64,000 nucleotides of DNA from Sinomicrobium oceani (GTDB lineage: Bacteria; Bacteroidota; Bacteroidia; Flavobacteriales; Flavobacteriaceae): the NCBI RefSeq assembly GCF_900119185.1, contig NZ_FPJE01000008.1, positions 124,001 through 188,000 on the forward strand, written 5' to 3'. Below, one piece after another: positions 9,176-19,530 of the stretch. The translations under genes were made by a program, and so were the position numbers. The notes below the pieces were generated by a model. It worked only from the letters and a program-made list of their open reading frames with translations, did no database searches and had not been told where the DNA came from. Each line of letters starts with the position of its first letter. The stretch's first letter is position 1.

Positions 9176-9655
9176 ATGGTTGTCAGGGAAATACAGCCCG
9201 GAGATAATGCCGGGATCGCCGAAGTCATACGGGATGTCCTTATTCATGACATGGGCGCCCCGAAAAAAGGCACGGCTTACGAGGACCCGTCGGTAGACTT
9301 TATGTATGAGGCCTACAGCGCCGAACGTTCCGTATATTTTGTCATTGCGGACGAAGGAACAATTATCGGTGGTGGTGGCATCGCTGCACTGGCCGGAGGT
9401 GACGGTACAGTCTGTGAACTTCAGAAAATGTATTTCCGGAAGCAGGCCAGGGGACTGGGACTGGGGCGAAGAATCATGGAACTTTGCCTGGACAAAGCCA
9501 GAGATTTCGGGTTTGAACACTGTTACATCGAAACCATGCCCTATATGGAAGCCGCGCAGCAACTGTATTTAAAATCCGGTTTTCGATACCTCGATGCGCC
9601 CATGGGAAATACAGGCCATAGCTCCTGCCCGGTGTGGATGCTCAAAACATTATAG
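9176..9655 (+). CDS. GNAT-family N-acetyltransferase
   Basis: This 159-residue protein has the GNAT fold, which transfers an acetyl group from acetyl-CoA to an amine. The central beta-4/acetyl-CoA loop is LQKMYFRKQARGLGLGRRIM (about residues 82-101). Its R/Q-x-x-G-x-G/A pyrophosphate-binding motif appears as RGLGLG. An IGGGGIAAL strand precedes it, and a C-terminal AAQQLYLKSGF segment is characteristic. The acceptor is unknown. It is followed 29 bases later by prmC on the same strand, which may be coincidental. Confidence 0.9.
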   Translation: MVVREIQPGDNAGIAEVIRDVLIHDMGAPKKGTAYEDPSVDFMYEAYSAERSVYFVIADEGTIIGGGGIAALAGGDGTVCELQKMYFRKQARGLGLGRRIMELCLDKARDFGFEHCYIETMPYMEAAQQLYLKSGFRYLDAPMGNTGHSSCPVWMLKTL

Positions 9656-9684
9656 TTATTTTTATATAAAAAAAACATACAAAG

Positions 9685-10539
9685 TTGATAATAAAAGAAA
9701 TACAACATATATTTCAATCAGAACTTCAAAGTTTGTACGGACAGGAAGAGATTGATATTATCTTTTTCCGGCTTACGGAAGCGTATGTAAACATTACTAA
9801 ACTCAGCCTTGCTTTACAACCCGGAATTACCATCAGCAAGACGGAAGAGCAGCCGCTTTTCGAAGCACTTTCCCGGTTGAAACAACACGAACCCCTGCAG
9901 CAGATCCTCGGGAGTACGCTTTTTTACGGGCGGGAATTTCATATCGATAAACACGTGCTTATTCCCCGACCGGAAACCGAAGAACTCGTAGACTGGATCG
10001 TGCGGGACTACCGGGAGACCGAAAAAAGCGTAGCTATTGCAGATATAGGCACAGGAAGCGGCTGTATTGCCATTTCGTTGGCTGCACATATCCCCGGCGC
10101 CAGGGTCACTGCTATTGATGTTTCCGAAGAGGCGCTCCGGGTGGCACGACGCAATGCTAAGACACATAGGATCACTGTCGATTTTGTAAGGAAAGATATC
10201 CTTACTACGGATACACTATGTAAAGACAAACTTGATGTTATCGTATCTAATCCACCATACGTCAGGGATTTGGAAAAAAAAGAAATGAAAGACAACGTTT
10301 TGCTTCATGAGCCCCATCTGGCATTGTTCGTCTCCGACATCCAACCCCTGGTATTTTATGAAAAGATTGCCCAACTGGCTGTTGAGCATCTGGCCGAAGG
10401 AGGACGGTTGTACTTTGAGATCAATCAGTATCTCGGTAGTGAAATGGTAACGATGATGGAAAATATGGGCTTCCGTGATATCCGGCTGAAAAAAGATCTT
10501 TCCGGAAACGATCGCATGCTTCGTGCAACATGGCTTTAG
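9685..10539 (+). CDS. prmC: Peptide chain release factor N5-glutamine methyltransferase
   Basis: PrmC methylates the glutamine of the GGQ motif in release factors RF1 and RF2, using S-adenosylmethionine. The 284-residue product has an N-terminal helical domain and a Rossmann methyltransferase domain with AdoMet motif DIGTGSGCIAISLA. The catalytic NPPY is in VIVSNPPYVRDL. LIPRPETEELV, which is strongly conserved in PrmC, is also present. The start is a TTG at 9685; no in-frame ATG gives an intact N-terminus. It shares the plus strand with ligA, but a 179-base gap separates them. Confidence 0.95.
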   Translation: MIIKEIQHIFQSELQSLYGQEEIDIIFFRLTEAYVNITKLSLALQPGITISKTEEQPLFEALSRLKQHEPLQQILGSTLFYGREFHIDKHVLIPRPETEELVDWIVRDYRETEKSVAIADIGTGSGCIAISLAAHIPGARVTAIDVSEEALRVARRNAKTHRITVDFVRKDILTTDTLCKDKLDVIVSNPPYVRDLEKKEMKDNVLLHEPHLALFVSDIQPLVFYEKIAQLAVEHLAEGGRLYFEINQYLGSEMVTMMENMGFRDIRLKKDLSGNDRMLRATWL

Positions 10540-10577
10540 GAGGCGAAAGCACCTCAATAACAACCTCAAAGCACTAA

Positions 10578-12719
<2,142 letters not shown>

Positions 12720-12743
12720 CAGGCGGTTGCGATACCACACACG

Positions 12744-12783
12744 GCGCTGCGAAAATCTTATGGTTTTCGCAGCGCTTTTTTTT
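12744..12783 (+). terminator. Rho-independent terminator of ligA
   Basis: A perfect 12-base stem (12744-12755 with 12764-12775) with an 8-base loop is followed by eight T residues. It ends at the stop codon of the convergent TerC-family gene. Its A-rich left flank might also let it work for that gene. Confidence 0.9.
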
Positions 12784-13576
12784 AATCCTTTCTCATGTTC
12801 TTCCGCATTCGCATATTCAGGAATTCAACGAGAAGCGAAAAAGCGATAGCGAAATAGAGATATCCCTTCGGGATAGCACCGATTTCCTGGTCGAACACCC
12901 GGGTATGCGAAAGGTGGGCCGCCTCGGCAATAAGCATAAACCCGATAAGAATAAGAAAAGAGAGCGCCAGTAACTGTACCGAAGGGTGATTGTTGATGAA
13001 TTTTCGGATAGGGTTGGCAAACGTCATCATGATGATTATGGAGATGACTACGGCGATGATCATCAGGATAAGGGCATCCTGGTGTTTTTCGCCGATACCG
13101 TTGGTCATACCTACCGCCGTGAGTATCGAATCTATGGAAAAAATAAAATCGATGATGACGATCTGAAAGACGGCCCTTGACAACGAAGTGATCTTTTTAG
13201 CCCGGAGCTGCTTTTCTTCATGATCGGGAATATCTACCTTTTCATGAATTTCCGATGTGCTTTTATACAGGAGAAAAAGCCCCCCGGCAAACAGTATGAT
13301 GCTCTGCCAGCTTATCCCGGCGGAGATCCAGGAAGTGGTTATTCGATAAAAAGGCGCTTTGAGCCCCACGAGAAAGGAAACCCCAAGCAACAGGATAATG
13401 CGCTGTACCATAGCGAGCAGCAAGCCGATATTGGTAGCCTTTCGCTGCTGTTGGGCAGGAAGTTTATTGGCGGTTATCGATATAAAAACAATGTTGTCAA
13501 TTCCGAGAACGATCTCCAGGAAGGTCAGCGTCAGTAATGCCACCCAGGCATCCGGTGTAGAAAATATATCGAACAT
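12782..13576 (-). CDS. TerC-family integral membrane protein
   Basis: This 264-residue, highly hydrophobic protein belongs to the TerC/YkoY family. The signature EIVLGIDNIVFISI, with acidic residues in the first transmembrane helix, and the later FIFSIDSILTAVGM repeat are both present, and about seven membrane segments are expected. Relatives are implicated in tellurite resistance and in manganese export, including metalation of secreted proteins. It lies 7 bases downstream of a small lipoprotein gene on the same strand and probably shares its promoter. Confidence 0.88.
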   Translation of the reverse strand: MFDIFSTPDAWVALLTLTFLEIVLGIDNIVFISITANKLPAQQQRKATNIGLLLAMVQRIILLLGVSFLVGLKAPFYRITTSWISAGISWQSIILFAGGLFLLYKSTSEIHEKVDIPDHEEKQLRAKKITSLSRAVFQIVIIDFIFSIDSILTAVGMTNGIGEKHQDALILMIIAVVISIIIMMTFANPIRKFINNHPSVQLLALSFLILIGFMLIAEAAHLSHTRVFDQEIGAIPKGYLYFAIAFSLLVEFLNMRMRKNMRKD

Positions 13577-13583
13577 CAGGACT

Positions 13584-13967
13584 TCATTCTATTCGCACCG
13601 CAGTTCCGCGTTTTTTGTTCTTTTCGTCCCCGACAATCGCATATTCGAAAGTATAGGAGTCTTCATCCGTCATCAGTATTTTTACCTGTACGGCCTTTTT
13701 TTCGATCATCGAAGTGGGGTGCAGTTTACGCATGATAAATTCGCAATCGCTGACCCAGGTTACCGAAGCCGTATCGATATGCTCTCCGATATAGTCGATA
13801 TTAATGGAATCGTTACGTACAAATGTCGATTTTACTTCCTTTCCGTCCAGCATATAGCTGAACTCGAAAGTTCCTGTTCTGAAATCTTTACAGTCACGTT
13901 CTACCCGGTAGCAGGAAGCCAGCGCAATCAGCATAAACAGGCAGGCAATTTTTTTGGTAATTCCCAC
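13584..13967 (-). CDS. Small lipoprotein of unknown function
   Basis: The 127-residue product begins with a lipoprotein signal ending in LIALASC, so the mature protein would be anchored through Cys19. The mature part is short and beta-rich, with CKDFRTGTFEF and a C-terminal KNKKRGTAVRIE. I recognise it as a type common in flavobacteria but know no demonstrated function. It precedes the TerC-family gene by 7 bases. A TACCTTTG promoter box lies 28 bases upstream. Confidence 0.75.
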   Translation of the reverse strand: MGITKKIACLFMLIALASCYRVERDCKDFRTGTFEFSYMLDGKEVKSTFVRNDSINIDYIGEHIDTASVTWVSDCEFIMRKLHPTSMIEKKAVQVKILMTDEDSYTFEYAIVGDEKNKKRGTAVRIE

Positions 13968-13994
13968 GATGAATTTTTATTTATGGCATGTACA

Positions 13995-14002
13995 CAAAGG
14001 TA
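13995..14002 (-). promoter_or_regulatory. -7 promoter box for lipoprotein-terC operon
   Basis: The minus strand reads TACCTTTG, an exact TAnnTTTG match, 28 bases upstream of the lipoprotein ATG. The distance is typical for a flavobacterial -7 element. Confidence 0.55.
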
Positions 14003-14102
14003 AGATATAAATATAACCGTAGGCGCTCCGGAAGAACTTTTAACGTATGAGGGAATTTAAGAGATGGTTCATAAAAAGGCATACGTATTGAAATCCGAAA
14101 AA

Positions 14103-14516
14103 TCATTCCCTGTTACAGTATTCCCGGAATGTACCGTCTTTGTAGAAGAATACGATACGCTCCACTTCCTTTTCCGTAGCGCCCGGAGGAAATGCAGGCG
14201 GAGTGTCTTCTGTCCTGGATACGGAAAACAGGTCAGGGGATTCGTAAGATACAGACGGTTGAGCCTCCTTCTTCGGAGATTCTTTTTTATCTGCCGGGAA
14301 AACACCTTTACCATTGAGTAACCAGTAGAGCTCGACATCTGGAAAAGCATGGAGAATTTTAAGGATAAAATCGAGACTCGGTTTATTTCTTCCGGAGAGA
14401 ATATGCGAAATAGAAGAGCGTTGCACACCAATGCGGTCTGCAAATGAAGAAGCGCTGAGCCCATAGAAATCGAGCACTTCCTGTAACCTTTTACTGAATT
14501 CTTCGATGTTTACCAT
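14103..14516 (-). CDS. XRE-family transcriptional regulator
   Basis: The chosen ATG at 14516 gives 137 residues that begin directly with a helix-turn-helix. Residues about 10-65 contain LDFYGLSASSFADRIGVQRS and SSISHILSGRNKPS, a classic HTH_3 (Cro/CI) fold. The C-terminal half is charged and low in complexity, with no recognised domain. A longer frame exists to 14561, but it would run through the promoter and operator. Two palindromes of form GTTTAC-N4-GTAAAC sit at its start codon and on its -7 box, which implies autorepression. Matching sites lie at the divergently placed M14 peptidase promoter. Confidence 0.88.
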   Translation of the reverse strand: MVNIEEFSKRLQEVLDFYGLSASSFADRIGVQRSSISHILSGRNKPSLDFILKILHAFPDVELYWLLNGKGVFPADKKESPKKEAQPSVSYESPDLFSVSRTEDTPPAFPPGATEKEVERIVFFYKDGTFREYCNRE

Positions 14517-14523
14517 TGTAAAC
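14508..14523. promoter_or_regulatory. Operator-like palindrome 1, overlapping the XRE start codon
   Basis: GTTTACCATTGTAAAC is a perfect inverted repeat of two 6-base arms around 4 bases. The XRE start codon lies in the spacer. It matches three other sites at this locus (14544, 14768, 14792). Confidence 0.7.
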
Positions 14524-14543
14524 AGTGTTTCTACGATGATTGC

Positions 14544-14559
14544 TTTTACAAATGTAAAC
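14544..14559. promoter_or_regulatory. Operator-like palindrome 2 covering the XRE -7 box
   Basis: TTTTACAAATGTAAAC matches GTTTAC-N4-GTAAAC with one mismatch. On the minus strand, 14556 down to 14549 reads TACATTTG, a TAnnTTTG -7 box, with a TTG about 20 bases upstream of it. A protein bound here would block the promoter. Confidence 0.7.
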
Positions 14560-14767
14560 AAAAAAGGCTAAATTCCCAACAAACCAGTTATTTAAGGTTG
14601 ATTTTAGTAGTATTAAAAGTTCAAGTTATAACATTTATAGTGTTGATTAACAATTATGTATATATAAAATATATGATGTATCTAAATAGCGTGCTACGTC
14701 ATAAAAAGACCTCTGCTTTAACGCTTCATTTTGTTCACATCCCTAAACAGGGAGGAAACTTTTATTT

Positions 14768-14784
14768 GTTTACAATTGTGAAAC
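14768..14784. promoter_or_regulatory. Operator-like palindrome 3 upstream of the M14 peptidase gene
   Basis: GTTTACAATTGTGAAAC follows GTTTAC-N4-GTAAAC with one inserted base in the right arm. It contains a TTG (14776-14778) that could be part of the -33 region. Confidence 0.6.
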
Positions 14785-14791
14785 TTCTATT

Positions 14792-14807
14792 GTTTACTTT
14801 TGTAACC
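14792..14807. promoter_or_regulatory. Operator-like palindrome 4 covering the M14 peptidase -7 box
   Basis: GTTTACTTTTGTAACC matches the palindrome with one mismatch. Bases 14795-14802 read TACTTTTG, a TAnnTTTG -7 box 20 bases before the ATG. A further half-site GTAAAC follows at 14808-14813. Confidence 0.65.
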
Positions 14808-14821
14808 GTAAACATCAACCT

Positions 14822-15937
14822 ATGGAATTATTAGAATGGCACCGGGAGCAACAGGAAGCAAAACTCTCCGGGAGATATATTACATTACAGGACATCGAAC
14901 CTCTTCTTAAGCAATATGAAGACAACGGAGAGGTTTCTGTTATAGGTCGCTCCGTAAATAAGGACACCATATATATGTATCGTACCGGGCAAGGCCCGAA
15001 AAAGGTGTTGATGTGGTCGCAGATGCACGGAAACGAATCGACTACAACCAAAGCGGTCATGGACCTTCTCAAATTTTTAAAAGAAGAAAATGCCGTAGCG
15101 CGTCGCATCCTGGAGCAATGCACTTTATATATTATCCCTATGCTCAATCCGGATGGTGCGCGGGCTTATACCCGTGTCAATGCCGTGAATATTGACCTGA
15201 ACCGTGATGCGGCCGATATCTCGCAACCCGAAAGTTTCGCGTTGCGGCGTGTTTTCGATGAGATCGCCCCTGATTTTTGTTTTAACCTGCACGATCAGCG
15301 TACCATATTCAATACCGGTGACAGTCCGAAACCGGCTACCTTATCGTTTTTGTCTCCCGCAACCAACAAGGAGCGGAGCATTACCCCGCCGAGGAAAAAA
15401 AGTATGGAGGTTATCGCAGCGGTCAATACCGTATTGCAACGCCATATCCCGGGACAGGTGGGGCGGTACGATGATAGTTTCAATATCAATTGTGTCGGTG
15501 ATTCTTTTCAGACGCTCGGTGTACCGACCCTGCTGTTCGAAGCCGGGCATTATCCGGAAGACTACAACAGGGATATGACCAGGCAATATGTATTTCGTGC
15601 CTTATTAGCCGCTTTGCAATATGTGGCGGACCACCCGGTGAGCGGAGAAGGCTACGAAGCCTATTTTGATATTCCCGAAAACGGGAAACAGTTCTTTGAT
15701 ATTCTTATCCGGGAATTCCCCATAACGATAGCCGGAGAGGTTGTCCTTAAAGATATCGGGATACTGTATAAGGAAGAACTGCGTGATTGCAAAATCGTTT
15801 TTACCCCATATATCGAAGAGATAGGAGACCTGCAGGGTTTTTATGGACACAAAACGTATTCCGCGAGTGAAAAAACGCTGCCATCCATAGAAGAAAAAAA
15901 CTTAGAAACAAGTACTTTACTTAAATTATTTCTTTAA
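14822..15937 (+). CDS. Cytoplasmic M14-family zinc carboxypeptidase
   Basis: The 371 residues contain the M14 metallopeptidase core. Zinc ligands His69 and Glu72 are in MHGNE, the substrate-binding region is NPDGARAYTRVNAVNIDLNR, the third ligand is in FNLHDQR, and the general-base glutamate is in LLFEAGHYPED. There is no signal peptide, so it acts in the cytoplasm, unlike many secreted M14 enzymes. A shorter C-terminal domain (from about residue 275) is unassigned. The gene faces the XRE regulator and its promoter carries two of the four shared palindromes. An Lrp-type regulator follows 125 bases later on the same strand. Confidence 0.85.
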   Translation: MELLEWHREQQEAKLSGRYITLQDIEPLLKQYEDNGEVSVIGRSVNKDTIYMYRTGQGPKKVLMWSQMHGNESTTTKAVMDLLKFLKEENAVARRILEQCTLYIIPMLNPDGARAYTRVNAVNIDLNRDAADISQPESFALRRVFDEIAPDFCFNLHDQRTIFNTGDSPKPATLSFLSPATNKERSITPPRKKSMEVIAAVNTVLQRHIPGQVGRYDDSFNINCVGDSFQTLGVPTLLFEAGHYPEDYNRDMTRQYVFRALLAALQYVADHPVSGEGYEAYFDIPENGKQFFDILIREFPITIAGEVVLKDIGILYKEELRDCKIVFTPYIEEIGDLQGFYGHKTYSASEKTLPSIEEKNLETSTLLKLFL

Positions 15938-16062
15938 ATTAACCCTTTCTTAACAAAATATCCAAAGTTTTACGTGCATATATTGAATAATTTTTATTTT
16001 TTTGCATTTTAATATTGTGTTTGGATCAAGCAAGTTAAATTTTTTAGTAAAGTAAGATTAAT

Positions 16063-16542
16063 ATGGCAAAGTTTAGATTAGACGAGGTAGATCATCAGAT
16101 TTTAGATATGCTCATCGACAATACCCGTACGCCGTTTACGGACATCGCGAAAAAACTGTTGATATCTGCAGGTACCGTACACGTGAGGGTGAAAAAAATG
16201 GAAGAAGCCGGTATAATAAAAGGTTCTTCTCTTACCTTGGACTATGTTAAGCTCGGGTATTCTTTTATCGCTTATGTGGGGATATTCCTGGAAAAAACGC
16301 ATCAGACCAAATTTGTTATCGAGCGTCTCAACGAGATACCTAACATCACGGTAGCTCACGTGACCACGGGGAAATTCAATATATTCTGTAAAGTAAGGGC
16401 TAAAGATACCAAGCATGCGAAAGACATTATCTTCCGTATCGATGATATCGATGGTGTAGCCCGTACGGAAACGATGATATCACTCGAAGAAAGCATCAAT
16501 GATAAGAAACGACTGATGCACTCCATTTTTAACGAAATGTAA
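16063..16542 (+). CDS. Lrp/AsnC-family transcriptional regulator
   Basis: This 159-residue protein has the standard two-part layout. An N-terminal winged helix-turn-helix opens with DEVDHQILDMLIDNTRTPF and includes TDIAKKLLISAGTVHVRVKK. A C-terminal RAM (ligand-binding, oligomerising) domain follows from about residue 70. Family members sense amino acids and act as octamers. The effector is not predictable here, although the peptidase gene just upstream would supply amino acids. Length is typical and a terminator follows. Confidence 0.93.
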   Translation: MAKFRLDEVDHQILDMLIDNTRTPFTDIAKKLLISAGTVHVRVKKMEEAGIIKGSSLTLDYVKLGYSFIAYVGIFLEKTHQTKFVIERLNEIPNITVAHVTTGKFNIFCKVRAKDTKHAKDIIFRIDDIDGVARTETMISLEESINDKKRLMHSIFNEM

Positions 16543-16567
16543 AATTTTTGTTTATAACGGGATAAAG

Positions 16568-16602
16568 AACCCTCTCCGATACAGAATTGGAGAGGGTTTT
16601 TT
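16568..16602 (+). terminator. Rho-independent terminator of the Lrp gene
   Basis: A 10-base perfect stem (16568-16577 with 16589-16598) with an 11-base loop runs into T residues. It lies 26 bases past the Lrp stop. It argues against starting ppc at the upstream in-frame codon at 16587. Confidence 0.9.
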
Positions 16603-16634
16603 GTATCTTCGGGGAAGAAAAAAGAAGAGTATTT

Positions 16635-19220
16635 ATGTTGAGAAAACCTAAAATTGAACGTTTCAACGAAAATGTATTGTCTAAATACCAGATATACAAT
16701 AGTATATTGATGACATTGCCTTTCGATGAAATTACCAATACAGGAGTTTTATTGCCTTTGTTCAGTGAAATTTGTGAAAAAGGATACGAGGAAAATAAGA
16801 ATCCTTCGGAAATTGTCGAAGCATTCTTTACCAAGTTCTATGACAATCCGGAAGAAAAGGATCAAAACGATCTGCTCTTTCGTTTTATTCAGTACATAGA
16901 GCGGCAGGTGGTATTATTCGATGCCATAGAGGATGCTGCATTTCCCGTAATCAATAACATGGACGGGCGGGGAACCCTGCGAAGTATTAAGGAAGAAGCC
17001 GAAGGGAAAAATAAAACAGCAGCATTGTGTGAATTCCTGGAAAGGTTTAAGGTTCGCCCGGTACTCACGGCGCACCCTACACAGTTTTATCCAGGTCCGG
17101 TACTGGGGATCATCACCGATCTGGCCAAGGCTATACGGGACAATGACCTCAGTAATATCGAAAAACTGCTGGCACAGCTGGGGAAAACACCTTTCTTTAA
17201 AAAGGAAAAGCCTACGCCATACGATGAGGCCGTAAGCCTTATCTGGTTCCTCGAAAATGTATTCTATCATTCCGTAAGCAAGATATACAACTATATCCAG
17301 AACAATATTTTCGAGGATGTCGAGCTGAACAACCAGATCGTAAATCTCGGGTTCTGGCCCGGAGGTGACCGTGACGGAAACCCTTTTGTCACCAGTGAGA
17401 TTACCCTCAAAGTAGCCGAAAGACTGCGCCTGACCATTCTTAAGAACTACTACAGGGATCTGCGTAAACTCAAGCGAAGGGTAACGTTTAAAGTTGTGGA
17501 CAAACTGGTAGGCGACCTCGAACAAAAAATCTACGAAAGTATATACGAGTCTCCGCAAAAACCAGTGATCTCGGCACATGGTATGCTCAGTGAGCTTCAT
17601 AAAATAAAAGATATTCTGGTAAAAGAACATCAGTCCCTTTTCGTAGAAGATGTCGATGACCTGATCAACAAGGTCAAGATCTTCGGATTTTACTTTGCAT
17701 CGCTCGACGTTCGCCAGGACTCCAGGGTGCATCATACCGTGATCTCCGATATCATAAAGGAATCTCGGCAACTGGAACTGGACATTTTCCCGGACGATTA
17801 CGAAAAACTTTCCGAAGACGAACAGATTGCCATACTGGGCAAGGTGAGCGGGAAACTCAATCCCGAACTGTTCAAGGAAGAAATAACCCGGTCTACGCTG
17901 GAATCGATCTATGCGATCAAGGAGATCCAGAAAAGCAATGGCGAATTGGGGTCTAACCGCTATATCATCAGTAATAACGGAAGTGCCCTGAATGTCATGG
18001 AAACTTTTGCCATGATCCGTCTGTGCGACTGGAAAAATCCGTCACTCGATGTCATTCCGCTGTTCGAGACTGTAGACGACCTGCAGGTGGCCGATAAGGT
18101 TATGGAGCAGCTTTATACCGATAAGGTGTATGGTGCACATCTTAAAAAACGAGGCAATAAACAGACCATTATGCTCGGGTTTTCCGACGGTACCAAGGAT
18201 GGCGGTTACCTGATGGCTAACTGGAGTATCTATAAAGCTAAGGAAGTGCTTACGGAAGTATCGCGTAAACACGGTATTAAAGTGGTCTTTTTCGATGGCC
18301 GTGGCGGTCCTCCCGCAAGAGGTGGTGGTAAAACCCACCAGTTCTATGCTTCGCTCGGGCCCACTATCGAGAATGAAGAAGTACAGCTTACGGTACAGGG
18401 GCAGACCATCAGTTCCAATTTTGGAACCCTGGATTCCTGTCAGTATAACCTGGAGCAGTTAGTGAGCTCTGGCGTTGTTAATGAGGTTTTTGCCGATGAA
18501 GACAACATCCTGCACGATATCGATAAAAGTACGATGCAGGAACTGGCCGACATCAGTTATGACGCCTATGTGAAGTTTAAGCAACATCCGAAATTCATGC
18601 CGTACCTCGAAGAAATGAGCACGCTGAAGTTCTATGCGAAAACCAATATCGGAAGCCGTCCGTCCAAAAGAGGAAAATCCGATAAGCTTAATTTCTCCGA
18701 CCTCCGGGCCATACCATTCGTAGGAAGCTGGAGCCAGCTCAAACAGAATGTACCCGGTTTTTACGGAGTAGGAACTGCTATTGAAGCCCTGGAAAAACGT
18801 GGGGAATTCGAGAGAGTACAGTCGCTCTACAAAAACTCTGCTTTCTTCCGGACACTGTTAGAAAACAGCATGATGAGCCTTACCAAATCATTCTTTAAAT
18901 TAACAGCGTACATGAAAGATGACCCGGTTTACGGCGATTTCTGGACTATTATTTATGAAGAATATGAGCGTAGCAAGGCAATGATCCTCAAAGTTACGGG
19001 CGACAAAACCCTGATGCAGAATACGAGGTCCGGTAAAGCCTCTATCGAAATACGCGAAAAGATCGTATTGCCATTGCTGACGATACAACAATTCGCTCTT
19101 CGTAAAATTCAGGAGTTGAGAAGAGAAGGTAAAACCGATCCGAAACAACTGGAAATTTACGAGAAAATGGTTACCCGCTCCTTGTTCGGCAATATCAACG
19201 CCAGCAGGAACTCGGCATAA
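16635..19220 (+). CDS. ppc: Phosphoenolpyruvate carboxylase
   Basis: PPC adds bicarbonate to phosphoenolpyruvate to make oxaloacetate, which refills the citric acid cycle. The start at 16635 gives 861 residues and avoids a longer frame that would begin inside the preceding terminator. The catalytic His147 is in VLTAHPTQ. GGDRDGNP, the glycine-rich FFDGRGGPPARGGG and GSRPSKR, all diagnostic, are present. The C-terminus ends NINASRNSA, close to the usual conserved end involved in allosteric inhibition. Plant-type phosphorylation sites are not expected. It is monocistronic with a clear terminator. Confidence 0.97.
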   Translation: MLRKPKIERFNENVLSKYQIYNSILMTLPFDEITNTGVLLPLFSEICEKGYEENKNPSEIVEAFFTKFYDNPEEKDQNDLLFRFIQYIERQVVLFDAIEDAAFPVINNMDGRGTLRSIKEEAEGKNKTAALCEFLERFKVRPVLTAHPTQFYPGPVLGIITDLAKAIRDNDLSNIEKLLAQLGKTPFFKKEKPTPYDEAVSLIWFLENVFYHSVSKIYNYIQNNIFEDVELNNQIVNLGFWPGGDRDGNPFVTSEITLKVAERLRLTILKNYYRDLRKLKRRVTFKVVDKLVGDLEQKIYESIYESPQKPVISAHGMLSELHKIKDILVKEHQSLFVEDVDDLINKVKIFGFYFASLDVRQDSRVHHTVISDIIKESRQLELDIFPDDYEKLSEDEQIAILGKVSGKLNPELFKEEITRSTLESIYAIKEIQKSNGELGSNRYIISNNGSALNVMETFAMIRLCDWKNPSLDVIPLFETVDDLQVADKVMEQLYTDKVYGAHLKKRGNKQTIMLGFSDGTKDGGYLMANWSIYKAKEVLTEVSRKHGIKVVFFDGRGGPPARGGGKTHQFYASLGPTIENEEVQLTVQGQTISSNFGTLDSCQYNLEQLVSSGVVNEVFADEDNILHDIDKSTMQELADISYDAYVKFKQHPKFMPYLEEMSTLKFYAKTNIGSRPSKRGKSDKLNFSDLRAIPFVGSWSQLKQNVPGFYGVGTAIEALEKRGEFERVQSLYKNSAFFRTLLENSMMSLTKSFFKLTAYMKDDPVYGDFWTIIYEEYERSKAMILKVTGDKTLMQNTRSGKASIEIREKIVLPLLTIQQFALRKIQELRREGKTDPKQLEIYEKMVTRSLFGNINASRNSA

Positions 19221-19245
19221 CAATTTCCATATTTTTATCGTTAAG

Positions 19246-19281
19246 ACCACCTTTGCGCTATGTGTGCGGGGTGGTTTTTTG
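19246..19281 (+). terminator. Terminator of ppc
   Basis: ACCACC (19246-19251) pairs with GGTGGT (19270-19275), with weaker internal pairing, and is followed by six T residues. Confidence 0.75.
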
Positions 19282-19313
19282 TTGGGGGGGGGTAAAGGAG
19301 GTTTTGGTTGGAT

Positions 19314-19387
19314 AGTTCGTAGTTGGTAGAGGAAGGGAGCGAGGCGGCTGAATGCTCCGGCTCCGCCGGAGTGTATCGAAGCCCCGG
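19314..19387 (+). repeat. Dispersed intergenic repeat, copy 1
   Basis: This copy carries the shared head AGTTCGTAGTTGGTAG and the shared hairpin block: GGCTGA-TGCTCCGG, a 3-base loop, then CCGGAG and ending GAAGCCCC. The stem CTCCGGC/GCCGGAG is perfect (19355-19361 with 19365-19371). It lacks the middle segment present in the other two copies. Confidence 0.75.
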
Positions 19388-19530
19388 TTTGGGTGAGTCG
19401 TTTGGGGAGTAACTCAGTAACCAGGTATCTCCGGAAAATATAACTTTTTTTTAAGAATCCACCGCCTGCTTATGTTTCAGATTTTCATGTAAAGTTCGTA
19501 ACTTATGTAAAAATCTAAAAAAGTAATGTT

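Larger units (their letters stand above)
19221..19530. other. Intergenic region with terminator and dispersed repeat
   Basis: This 310-base gap holds the ppc terminator, a run of nine G residues at 19284-19292 and a copy of a dispersed hairpin repeat. The rest is the AT-rich leader of the SDR gene. No open frame looks coding. Confidence 0.6.

Noticed and set aside
16587-16634. Upstream in-frame start for ppc
   Set aside because: It would begin inside the terminator hairpin of the Lrp gene; the ATG at 16635 matches the usual N-terminus.
19284-19292. Run of nine G residues as a phase-variation tract
   Set aside because: It lies after the ppc terminator and is not within a coding region or an identifiable promoter.
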